Part shown: one piece after another, positions 1 through 4,815 of the stretch
Layout of the letters: every line of letters starts with the position of its first letter
How positions within the stretch are numbered: position 1 is the stretch's first letter
Assembly (NCBI GenBank): GCA_003649915.1
Contig: QMTG01000074.1
Coordinates: forward strand, 1-5,534
Length of the DNA stretch: 5,534 nucleotides
From: Thermoplasmata archaeon
GTDB lineage: Archaea; Thermoplasmatota; Thermoplasmata; B31-G17
Reading direction: 5' to 3'
The notes under the pieces: model-generated
Told to the model about the DNA's origin: nothing
The model's input: the letters and a program-made list of their open reading frames with translations, nothing else
Databases searched by the model: none
Made by a program: the position numbers and the translations under genes

Positions 1-336
1 ATTGTGGACTGGCCTACAGAATGTAAACCATTTTATGCTCATCCACACCCAAACAGGCCCGAGGTCTGCAGAGCATTTGACCTCAACCATGACAGCAGAG
101 AGGTAACATCAGGGGCACAGAGAATACACAATGCGGAAATGCTGAAGGAGAGTATTGCAAGAAAAGGTCTCAACTTAGAAAGTTTTTCCTTCTACATAAA
201 GGCATTCGAATACGGAATGCCACCGCATGCGGGTTGGGGGCTCGGTGCAGAAAGGTTTTTAATGGTGCTTTTGAACACAGGAAATATAAGGGAATGCACA
301 CTATTTCCAAGGGATAGGCATAGATTAATACCATAG
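1..336 (+). CDS. aspS: Aspartyl-tRNA synthetase, archaeal type, C-terminal part (5' truncated)
   Basis: This is the last 111 codons of a class IIb aminoacyl-tRNA synthetase that charges tRNA with aspartate in the cytoplasm. The frame is open from base 1, so the true start lies to the left; the GTG at 4 is only an internal valine. Visible landmarks are the catalytic-domain stretch with FDL, then TSGAQRIH, then YGMPPHAGWGLGAERF (class II motif 3 with its conserved Arg), and the C-terminus NIREC-LFPRD-RLIP. The FPRD ending and the SGAQR loop fit archaeal AspRS better than AsnRS. Whether the enzyme is discriminating or also makes Asp-tRNA(Asn) depends on the anticodon-binding domain, which is outside the window. 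The reading frame is intact to the TAG stop. The next gene is convergent, so aspS ends its transcription unit here. Confidence 0.93.
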   Translation: MVDWPTECKPFYAHPHPNRPEVCRAFDLNHDSREVTSGAQRIHNAEMLKESIARKGLNLESFSFYIKAFEYGMPPHAGWGLGAERFLMVLLNTGNIRECTLFPRDRHRLIP

Positions 337-350
337 ATTGTGGTGACAAT
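337..350 (+). terminator. Small hairpin directly after the aspS stop
   Basis: ATTGT and ACAAT form a perfect 5-bp inverted repeat around a GGTG loop, starting on the base after the aspS stop codon. The stem is short and AT-rich and has no T-tract right behind it, so it is weak as a terminator. Pyrimidine-rich sequence around 437-500 may contribute to archaeal-style U-dependent termination. Low confidence. Confidence 0.25.
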
Positions 351-574
351 TTAAGCAGCAATACTATTGAGAAATTATATCTGGTTATCCGTGGTCATGT
401 TAATGGAGAAGAGCGTTATAAACTGCGCATACCCTATTCTATCAATTTTCATCCATCTACTCTTGTTATTCATCTATATCCCTACCCTTATCTCTTATAC
501 TTGGCATCGTCACACCCCAGACACCATCGCGCACATAATCACAAAAATGGTGTGTAAAATGATTTAAGAGAAAA
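351..574. other. Convergent intergenic region, no supported gene
   Basis: This stretch lies between the 3' ends of aspS (+) and the CBS-HPF gene (-). It is pyrimidine-rich on + from about 437 to 500. A 66-codon + frame (367-567, TTG start, with an internal ATG at 397) gives a hydrophobic peptide, but it has no clear Shine-Dalgarno site and its hydrophobicity follows directly from the pyrimidine-rich bases. No tRNA-like fold was seen. It most likely holds terminators for both flanking genes. Confidence 0.5.
540..552 (-). terminator. U-rich terminator of the CBS-HPF operon
   Basis: On the minus strand a run of five T (ccattttt) lies about 27 bases after the TAG stop of the CBS-HPF gene. Archaeal RNA polymerase terminates at U-tracts without needing a strong hairpin, so this is a reasonable terminator. 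No convincing stem precedes it. Confidence 0.35.
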
Positions 575-1708
575 CTAGAGCATGCTCATTGAAAGTTCCT
601 CATGTTTCTTTTTATCTTTTCTTACCTGTTTTTCCAGATGCTCAAGCACCGTGCTTAGCGCCTTAAACAGATCCCAGTCGTATGCACGAGCATAGTACAT
701 CTTCCTTGTGGTGCTCAGTCTTGTGTGCATGCTGTATTTAATCTCTCCCCCCTCGTGATGGTATGTGCTAACGTGTATTATAAGCGATAGTGGTCTTGTG
801 TACTTCGCAATCCTCTTCAACGCCTTACCGATTAGGGAGTACATCCCATCATAAACCTCGGCACTTTCTGCAAGCCCGCTTATCTGCACGTAAACATCCT
901 CTCTCTCCTTAAGCCCAACAAGGTATTCGAGAATATCATCCTCTCCGACAATTCCCATGGGTTTTCCATCATCGTCCACAACAACCACAGCGCTCATGGA
1001 GTTATTAAGCATTGTTTCTATCGCCTTACTTATCGTGTCATTGGCGCGCAGTGCGGGGGCTGGTGATGCCATAATACTCTTTACCTGAACCAGTGGTGGC
1101 TTTTTCTCATCAACAAACTGACCGAAGTGTGGGCGTGATATAGGCTCTATATAACGGAGTATACTCTTCATAGACACTATTCCCACAAACTTTCCGTTTC
1201 TATCCACGACAGGAAGGACGCTTTCATCAAGTTCGGCCATTAAAGCCTTCGCCTTCCATATGGTATCATCTTCCGCCACACATTTTGGAGTTGGGGTCAT
1301 TATATCGCGAATTTGCACTCCTTTCATCTCCTCACTATCCATCACCTTGCGCATGAGGCTCTCTATAGTTATCATTCCCACAAGTTTGTCCTTTTTCGTC
1401 ACAGGTATGTGCTTTATTCCAGTGCTCAGCATAATCTCGGCAACTTCCAGTATATTTTTATCCAAATCAATTCTCGGTGGGTGGTACATTATGTGCTCCA
1501 CACTTGTTACCATAGGCAGTTTTCTCCTCTTAATCAACGCACTGTACCCCACAAGACCCACCAGTTTCTTCCCATCAACCACAGGAATCTCTTCCACATT
1601 GTGTTTTATCATTTTTCCAATGATATCCGACACCCTATCGCTAGGTCCTACATGCACGGTAACACCGCTTACAATATCCGAAGCCTTGATATCTGATATG
1701 TTCCTCAT
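575..1708 (-). CDS. Four-CBS-domain protein with C-terminal HPF/YfiA-like ribosome-binding domain
   Basis: The 377-residue product has four CBS modules (about 5-60, 68-122, 131-187, 207-265), each showing the IPVV/LPVV...VG(I/L)V pattern. CBS pairs commonly bind AMP, ADP, ATP or related adenosyl ligands. Only the fourth module keeps the Asp usually seen at the ribose site (GIVGEDDIL, D258), so not all sites need be active. Residues about 272-369 match the beta-alpha-beta-beta-beta-alpha pattern of hibernation promoting factor: VYVQISG at the start, a helix ending in LKRIAKY, strands around LSLIIHVS and KYSMHTRLS, then YDWDLFKALSTVLEHLEKQV and the basic tail RKDKKKH, like the DMYAAID...KLARQLTKHKDK end of E. 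coli HPF. The ATG at 1708 is preceded by AGGAGGGAG at 1717-1725. The gene follows the 56-residue membrane peptide gene and shares its promoter. CBS content is certain. The HPF assignment is by eye but strong. A role in nucleotide-controlled ribosome hibernation is inference. The C-terminus could instead bind another RNA or only dimerise. Confidence 0.88.
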   Translation of the reverse strand: MRNISDIKASDIVSGVTVHVGPSDRVSDIIGKMIKHNVEEIPVVDGKKLVGLVGYSALIKRRKLPMVTSVEHIMYHPPRIDLDKNILEVAEIMLSTGIKHIPVTKKDKLVGMITIESLMRKVMDSEEMKGVQIRDIMTPTPKCVAEDDTIWKAKALMAELDESVLPVVDRNGKFVGIVSMKSILRYIEPISRPHFGQFVDEKKPPLVQVKSIMASPAPALRANDTISKAIETMLNNSMSAVVVVDDDGKPMGIVGEDDILEYLVGLKEREDVYVQISGLAESAEVYDGMYSLIGKALKRIAKYTRPLSLIIHVSTYHHEGGEIKYSMHTRLSTTRKMYYARAYDWDLFKALSTVLEHLEKQVRKDKKKHEELSMSML

Positions 1709-1716
1709 CTCTATCC

Positions 1717-1727
1717 TCTCCCTCCTA
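1717..1727 (-). promoter_or_regulatory. Ribosome binding site overlapping the upstream stop codon
   Basis: On the minus strand TAGGAGGGAG combines the TAG stop of the 56-residue peptide (1727-1725) with the Shine-Dalgarno AGGAGG of the CBS-HPF gene, about 10-11 bases before its ATG. Ribosomes finishing the small peptide would stop on this site, which suggests translational coupling. Confidence 0.7.
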
Positions 1728-1895
1728 TGGCAATGCGAACTTTATGCCATAAATCATTATGTATATTAGGGCTGCTATTAGAAAAAGTATGAGCAGTATT
1801 ATGGCGATTTTTATTATTTTTAGTATTATTAGTATTAGAAATACCACAATTATCACGGCAACCGGAAGCAAGCATATCAATAGCCACGAAGGCAT
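1725..1895 (-). CDS. 56-residue Ile/Leu-rich membrane peptide, first gene of the CBS-HPF operon
   Basis: A clean ATG-to-TAG frame encodes 56 residues with no known family that I recognise. The sequence begins MPSWLLICLLPVAVII and ends YIMIYGIKFALP. It is almost entirely hydrophobic, with two likely membrane segments (about 4-25 and 30-50) split by a short basic turn, KIIK at 26-29, so a membrane hairpin is plausible. Ile is encoded mostly by ATA, as in neighbouring genes. An in-frame TAA lies two codons upstream of the ATG, so the start cannot move further out. A minus-strand TATA element is centred about 27 bases before the ATG, so the mRNA probably starts at or next to the ATG and is leaderless. 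No Shine-Dalgarno site is at proper spacing. The stop overlaps the ribosome binding site of the CBS-HPF gene. Caution: the DNA is low in complexity (runs of ATT/AGT on +), so conservation must be checked. Confidence 0.62.
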   Translation of the reverse strand: MPSWLLICLLPVAVIIVVFLILIILKIIKIAIILLILFLIAALIYIMIYGIKFALP

Positions 1896-1900
1896 GTTTT

Positions 1901-1930
1901 AGGTATTTTTATACACCTTTATATACCTTT
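1901..1930. promoter_or_regulatory. Shared divergent promoter for fbp and the CBS-HPF operon
   Basis: Two TATA-like elements, TTTTTATAC (1906-1914) and TTTATATAC (1918-1926), lie between the divergent genes and read as TATA boxes on both strands. On - the second is about 27 bases from the ATG at 1895, predicting a leaderless start. On + it predicts a start near 1946-1950 and a leader of about 40 bases for fbp. Near-tandem 10-base units ATACACCTTT (1911-1920) and ATATACCTTT (1921-1930), plus a looser ATAACCTTTT (1935-1944), and the inverted pair AGGTAT (1901-1906)/ATACCT (1923-1928), could be regulator sites. Positions are from spacing rules; no transcript data. Confidence 0.6.
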
Positions 1931-1971
1931 CGTAATAACCTTTTTCTACGGGGAGAACATAGGCTGCCGAA

Positions 1972-1977
1972 GGGAGG
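1972..1977 (+). promoter_or_regulatory. Ribosome binding site of fbp
   Basis: GGGAGG followed by CTGA sits 8 bases before the ATG at 1986 and pairs well with the archaeal 16S 3' end. It supports the chosen start, as does the conserved N-terminus MAKITVSLIKADIGG. Confidence 0.75.
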
Positions 1978-1985
1978 CTGAAAAT

Positions 1986-3107
1986 ATGGCCAAGATTACG
2001 GTTAGTTTGATAAAGGCAGACATTGGCGGCTGGCCTGGACATTCCACAGTGCACCCTGCACTCATCGAGGAAGCAAAAAAGTTGCTGAAGAGATATGTAG
2101 ATGAGGGAATACTCATCGATTACCATGTGACACATGTTGGTGATGACCTTGAACTGATAATGACACACAGGAAAGGTGTGGACAATGAGAGGATACATGC
2201 GATTGCCTGGGATACTTTTGAAAAGGCAACAAAGGTTGCAAAAGACCTTAAACTCTACGGTGCGGGTCAAGACCTGCTTGCAGAGGCTTTTTCTGGCAAT
2301 GTCAGAGGGATGGGCCCCGGGGTGGCTGAGATGGAGTTCACAGAGAGAAAATCAGAGCCTATAATAGCCTTCATGATGGACAAAACAGAGCCCGGATCTT
2401 TCAACCTACCAATATACAGGATTTTTGCAGACCCCTTTAACACTGCAGGGCTTGTTATTGACCCAAGCATGCATGGAGGGTTTGTTTTTGAAATATGGGA
2501 CATTTATGAACACAAGAGGGTTTTCTTATCCGCTCCAGAGGAAATGTATGATATCCTTGCATTAATAGGTGCAAAGGGCAAGTATGTTATAAAGAGAGTT
2601 TATCCAAAACCTGGCGGCAAACTCCCCGAGGATGAGCCTGTGGCATGTATATCCACGGAGAAACTCTATGAGATTGCAGGGGAGTATGTTGGCAAGGACG
2701 ACCCTGTTGCTCTTGTGAGGGCTCAGAGCGGCTTGCCGGCGCTCGGTGAGGTCCTCGAGCCCTTCGCCTTTCCTCACTTAGTCAGCGGATGGATGAGAGG
2801 AAGCCATAACGGGCCCCTCATGCCTGTGAGCGTTGAAGATGCTAGATGCACAAGATTTGACGGTCCTCCGAGGGTTGTTGCTCTTGGCTTTCAACTTGCA
2901 GATGGCAGGCTCATAGGTCCAGTTGATTTGTTTGCAGACCCGGCATTTGATATGACAAGAATGAAGGCTCAAGAGATTGCTGACTACATACGTCGCCATG
3001 GTCCTTTTGAACCTCACAGATTGCCGTTGGCAGACATGGAATACACAACACTTCCTGGTGTTCTTGAGAAACTCAAGGATAGGTTTGAAAAATTGCGGGA
3101 GCGCTAG
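1986..3107 (+). CDS. fbp: Fructose-1,6-bisphosphate aldolase/phosphatase (bifunctional, archaeal type)
   Basis: This 373-residue cytoplasmic enzyme condenses dihydroxyacetone phosphate with glyceraldehyde 3-phosphate and then removes the 1-phosphate to give fructose 6-phosphate, making gluconeogenesis one-way. The length is typical of the family. The expected residues are present: metal ligands D12 and H19 in KADIGGWPGHS, D53-D54 in VGDDLELIM, and D132; the Schiff-base segment YVGKDDP with Y234, K237, D238 and D239; the phosphate-binding RGSHNGPLMPV; and Y353 in MEYTTLP. The offset from the numbering I remember for the Sulfolobus tokodaii enzyme is a constant five residues in the second half, which supports the assignment. 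It has its own promoter, divergent from the CBS-HPF operon, and a U-tract after its stop. The family is Mg-dependent and thermostable. No truncation or missing catalytic residue was seen. Confidence 0.97.
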   Translation: MAKITVSLIKADIGGWPGHSTVHPALIEEAKKLLKRYVDEGILIDYHVTHVGDDLELIMTHRKGVDNERIHAIAWDTFEKATKVAKDLKLYGAGQDLLAEAFSGNVRGMGPGVAEMEFTERKSEPIIAFMMDKTEPGSFNLPIYRIFADPFNTAGLVIDPSMHGGFVFEIWDIYEHKRVFLSAPEEMYDILALIGAKGKYVIKRVYPKPGGKLPEDEPVACISTEKLYEIAGEYVGKDDPVALVRAQSGLPALGEVLEPFAFPHLVSGWMRGSHNGPLMPVSVEDARCTRFDGPPRVVALGFQLADGRLIGPVDLFADPAFDMTRMKAQEIADYIRRHGPFEPHRLPLADMEYTTLPGVLEKLKDRFEKLRER

Positions 3108-3148
3108 ATGTAGGGTATAACCAACAGGATAGCAACATCTCTCCGATA

Positions 3149-3162
3149 CTTTTTTATATAAG
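3149..3162 (+). promoter_or_regulatory. U-tract terminator of fbp merged with TATA box of the LWG operon
   Basis: CTTTTTTATATAAG contains six T in a row about 43 bases after the fbp stop, suited to U-dependent termination. It runs directly into TTTATATA (3153-3160), a good TATA box that predicts a transcription start near 3182-3186, about 30 bases before the ATG at 3213. Confidence 0.6.
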
Positions 3163-3171
3163 ATTTGTTAT

Positions 3172-3202
3172 TCGTGGCACGAATTTAAAAAACGTGCTAC
3201 GA
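3172..3202 (+). promoter_or_regulatory. Palindromic operator-like element or leader hairpin before the LWG operon
   Basis: TCGTGGCACGA (3172-3182) is a perfect odd-centre palindrome. With CGTGCTACGA (3193-3202) it also forms a larger inverted repeat of 10-base arms (9 of 10 paired) around the 11-base AT-only loop AATTTAAAAAA. It lies just downstream of the TATA box, over the predicted transcription start, and its right arm touches the GAGGTG ribosome binding site. It could be a dimeric repressor site. An RNA hairpin is less likely, as the left arm may be outside the transcript. Confidence 0.5.
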
Positions 3203-3209
3203 GGTGTGA
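3201..3209 (+). promoter_or_regulatory. Ribosome binding site of the 115-residue membrane protein
   Basis: GAGGTGTGA is close to the GGAGGTGA consensus; its GAGGTG core lies 6 bases before the ATG at 3213. This fixes the start and rules out the overlapping GTG-started frame at 3194. Confidence 0.75.
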
Positions 3210-3212
3210 TAT

Positions 3213-3560
3213 ATGGCATGCTTTCTTGTGCCCGGTGGAGAGGCTATTGCGACGAGCATTGTGCAAAAAGCAGTTGGCAAGGAAAAGGCAAGAAGATGGA
3301 GGCTAGGGTGGCTGAACAAGATTCTATGGGGTGGTACACTCCTACTAATGGTCGAGCACGTATGGCATGGCGAGGTAGTACCGTGGCCCCCATTTTTGAC
3401 AGCGATGAGCAATCCAAGTGATGTGCCTGCAATGCTTCACGAAATGGCAACGATAGGCACAGCTATGGCTGTAGTTGCCACACTATGCTGGGTGTTGCTT
3501 GTTGTCTTCGCACAGGCAGTTGTTAAAAAATCTGTTAGACCCAAGGAAGCGGAGGCATAG
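3213..3560 (+). CDS. 115-residue membrane protein with LWGGT...VEH motif (pair member 1)
   Basis: A small integral membrane protein whose function I do not know. The N-terminus MACFLVPGGEAI has Cys3 and is followed by a basic stretch (KEKARRWR, 23-30). Two membrane segments are likely: about 33-50, containing ILWGGTLLLMVEH (37-49), and about 80-104. The loop between them holds H52, E54, a WPPF turn and MLHEM with H76-E77, so several His/Glu side chains lie near the membrane face and could bind metal or a cofactor; that is a guess. The tail is charged (KKSVRPKEAEA). A strong ribosome binding site fixes the start. Its stop is 17 bases before the next membrane gene, which carries a related motif, so the two are surely co-transcribed and probably form one complex. 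I recall similar adjacent pairs in methanogens and anaerobic bacteria but cannot verify this here. Confidence 0.88.
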   Translation: MACFLVPGGEAIATSIVQKAVGKEKARRWRLGWLNKILWGGTLLLMVEHVWHGEVVPWPPFLTAMSNPSDVPAMLHEMATIGTAMAVVATLCWVLLVVFAQAVVKKSVRPKEAEA

Positions 3561-3577
3561 TGTTTGGGTGATAGATC

Positions 3578-3865
3578 ATGTGGCTCGTTATACTGGCATT
3601 CACAACGGCAGTAGTAACAGCACTGTGGTACGCAGGTGATGATAAGTATAAATTGGGTACTCTGTGCCTTATCCTTTGGGGAGCTACAATCATGGTATTC
3701 GTTGACCACCTTTTAGGCTACCTCATCGAGGGTGGGGAATTCCTTGAGGTAAGCGCAGACGCTGCACTTCTTGGCGTGGTGCTTGTTACTGTAGCATTAC
3801 TAATCTGGGAATTTTATCTTATTGTAAAGGACCCAAAGAGTAGGCTAAAGAAAATATTGGCGTAA
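3578..3865 (+). CDS. 95-residue membrane protein with LWGAT...VDH motif (pair member 2)
   Basis: A small integral membrane protein of unknown function, second gene of the pair. Three membrane segments are likely: about 2-18, 27-50 and 63-83. The first hydrophilic turn is YAGDDKYKLG. The middle segment contains LILWGATIMVFVDHLLGY, closely matching KILWGGTLLLMVEHVW of the upstream gene. The loop after it is acidic (EGGEFLEVSAD), and the C-terminus is basic (KDPKSRLKKILA), which places it in the cytoplasm by the positive-inside rule. The ATG at 3578 follows GGGTGAT at 3566-3572. Size, spacing and motif suggest that the pair arose by old duplication or shares one ligand. A U-tract about 50 bases downstream probably ends the operon. 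Confidence 0.88.
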   Translation: MWLVILAFTTAVVTALWYAGDDKYKLGTLCLILWGATIMVFVDHLLGYLIEGGEFLEVSADAALLGVVLVTVALLIWEFYLIVKDPKSRLKKILA

Positions 3866-3910
3866 GGGCAAACAAAGCATCCCGTGGACCGTATTCGCGC
3901 CTTCCATACC

Positions 3911-3926
3911 TCTTTTTTCTCTAATT
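3911..3926 (+). terminator. U-rich terminator of the LWG membrane operon
   Basis: TCTTTTTTCTCTAATT holds six T in a row, starting about 48 bases after the stop at 3865. There is no strong stem before it, as is usual for archaeal termination. Confidence 0.45.
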
Positions 3927-3996
3927 TTAAACAAAAATCCTGCAGGCGTGTATGGCTTCGCATAAAAATCCTCATGATTGCTCAAAAACACCCAAA

Positions 3997-4019
3997 AAAT
4001 TAATATGCCAAATTAATAT
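3997..4019 (+). promoter_or_regulatory. Tandem TATA-like repeat before the KaiC-like ATPase gene
   Basis: AAATTAATAT occurs twice (3997-4006 and 4010-4019), separated by GCC, a 13-base period. The first copy predicts a transcription start near 4029, just before the ribosome binding site at 4034-4042. The second copy may be a duplicated TATA box or a regulator site. Its presence inside the longest open frame argues that the frame's first 33 codons are not translated. Confidence 0.5.
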
Positions 4020-4033
4020 ATGTGTGAGGTTTG

Positions 4034-4042
4034 AGGGAGGAG
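4034..4042 (+). promoter_or_regulatory. Ribosome binding site that decides the ATPase start
   Basis: GGGAGGAGG lies 8 bases before the ATG at 4051. The upstream in-frame ATG at 3952 has only a poor match, so translation most likely begins at 4051. Confidence 0.75.
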
Positions 4043-4050
4043 GAACAGGC

Positions 4051-4752
4051 ATGTTCAAGGACACTATACCAGGGCTGGACAAAGTGTTTAAAACGGACAT
4101 TGACGCCCCAAAGGTTATCCTAGTTACAGGTCCTCCGGGCTCTATGAAAACTGCATTCTGTTACACATTAATGTCGTATTATCTGCTAAAGCACCCTGAT
4201 GAGTTTGGGTTATACTGCACCCTAGAAGAATCTGTGGAAAGTCACCTGAAGAACATGGAAAGCCTTGGAATACACCTAGCACTTAACATGCAAGTCTCAG
4301 ACCTAACAGACCTGCGCGAGATTGACGAAATAGTTGGGGGAGAGAGCACAAATTATCTGGAGTTTATAGAAAAGATGATTTATCACTTTAAGAAGACCAG
4401 AGGGGACAAGTTTACAATTTTTGCCCTTGACTCGCTTGGCGCTCTTTACTCACTTCTTGAGGACGTTAGCAATATGAGGAAAAGAATGTTTTACTTTTTT
4501 AAGATGCTCAGAGATCAGAATTTAGTGTCATTTGTTATTATGGAGAGATCACTAACAGGCGAGTCGCATCTTCTTGGAAACGAGGGCTTCCTTGTAGACG
4601 GAATAATACATCTTGGGCTTGAAAGGAGCAGGGGAAAACTTGTGCGCTTTCTGCAAGTTGAGAAAATGAGAGCATGCCAGCACTCTATGGAGCGGCACGC
4701 ACTCGAGGTTGGTGATGGCGGCATAAGAGTTTTGGGACCAATTTTTGAATGA
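4051..4752 (+). CDS. KaiC/Rad55-like single-domain RecA-fold ATPase
   Basis: The 233-residue product is one RecA-type ATPase domain. Walker A is GPPGSMKT (27-34). A pair of acidic residues in LEESVE (E59-E60) matches the catalytic Glu pair of KaiC. Walker B is FTIFALDSLG (D127). Near the end, VEKMRACQHSMERHALEV followed by GGIRVLGP matches the KMRG..HS...GI.V ending of KaiC modules. One domain of about 230 residues is usual for archaeal KaiC-like proteins, which are named after the cyanobacterial clock protein but mostly have unknown jobs in signalling, motility (ArlH-like) or DNA work. No second ATPase domain, DNA-binding domain or kinase domain is fused. I choose ATG 4051 over 3952: the extra 33 residues look unlike the family, overlap AT-rich promoter-like repeats, and 4051 has the strong ribosome binding site. 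The coiled-coil gene begins 63 bases downstream with no T-tract between, so co-expression is likely. Confidence 0.9.
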   Translation: MFKDTIPGLDKVFKTDIDAPKVILVTGPPGSMKTAFCYTLMSYYLLKHPDEFGLYCTLEESVESHLKNMESLGIHLALNMQVSDLTDLREIDEIVGGESTNYLEFIEKMIYHFKKTRGDKFTIFALDSLGALYSLLEDVSNMRKRMFYFFKMLRDQNLVSFVIMERSLTGESHLLGNEGFLVDGIIHLGLERSRGKLVRFLQVEKMRACQHSMERHALEVGDGGIRVLGPIFE

Positions 4753-4815
4753 AAACGTTTATAGGGGATGAATGAAATATAGGTGTGGAGGGCGAAAAAA
4801 GATAAGGGAGGACTG
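4753..4815 (+). promoter_or_regulatory. Gap between ATPase and coiled-coil genes
   Basis: No terminator-like T-run is present. GTTTATAG (4758-4765) could be a weak TATA box with a start near 4788, giving the coiled-coil gene an extra promoter. GGGAGGA (4806-4812) is the ribosome binding site; its GGAGG core (4807-4811) is 4 bases before the ATG at 4816. That is short spacing but the core is strong. The only other in-frame upstream start is GTG at 4783, bounded by a TAG at 4780. Confidence 0.4.

Noticed and set aside
170..361. Minus-strand frame opposite the aspS end
   Set aside because: It lies almost wholly antisense to the well-conserved AspRS C-terminus and has no family features.
367..567. 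66-codon hydrophobic frame on + between aspS and the CBS-HPF gene
   Set aside because: TTG start, no ribosome binding site at either TTG 367 or ATG 397, and the hydrophobic character comes from a pyrimidine-rich tract. It ends just before the convergent gene. Kept as intergenic, but homologues with a conserved frame would change this.
1260..1769. Two + strand frames (1260-1769, 1313-1696) with Ser/His/Ile-rich products
   Set aside because: They are antisense shadows of the CBS domains and of the hidden membrane peptide; no ribosome binding site and no recognisable domain.
1780..1850. ATT/AGT triplet-like low-complexity run suggesting a microsatellite
   Set aside because: On the minus strand it reads as ATA/CTA/AAA codons of the small Ile/Leu-rich peptide, which explains the pattern; the units are not exact tandem copies.
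2131..2157. Box C/D-like TGATGA...CTGA spacing
   Set aside because: It falls inside fbp in the codons for the metal-binding VGDD motif, with no D'/C' arrangement or K-turn stem, so it is coding coincidence.
1899..3017. Several minus-strand frames across fbp
   Set aside because: fbp is complete with all catalytic residues; the opposite frames have no start signals or domain motifs.
3194..3450. Overlapping frames on both strands within the first membrane gene, including a GTG start at 3194
   Set aside because: The strong GAGGTG site points to ATG 3213, and only that frame gives membrane segments and the LWG motif.
3933..3972. AAAAATCCT twice, 31 bases apart, before the ATPase gene
   Set aside because: Nine bases in AT-rich sequence, no symmetry and no clear link to a promoter; probably chance.
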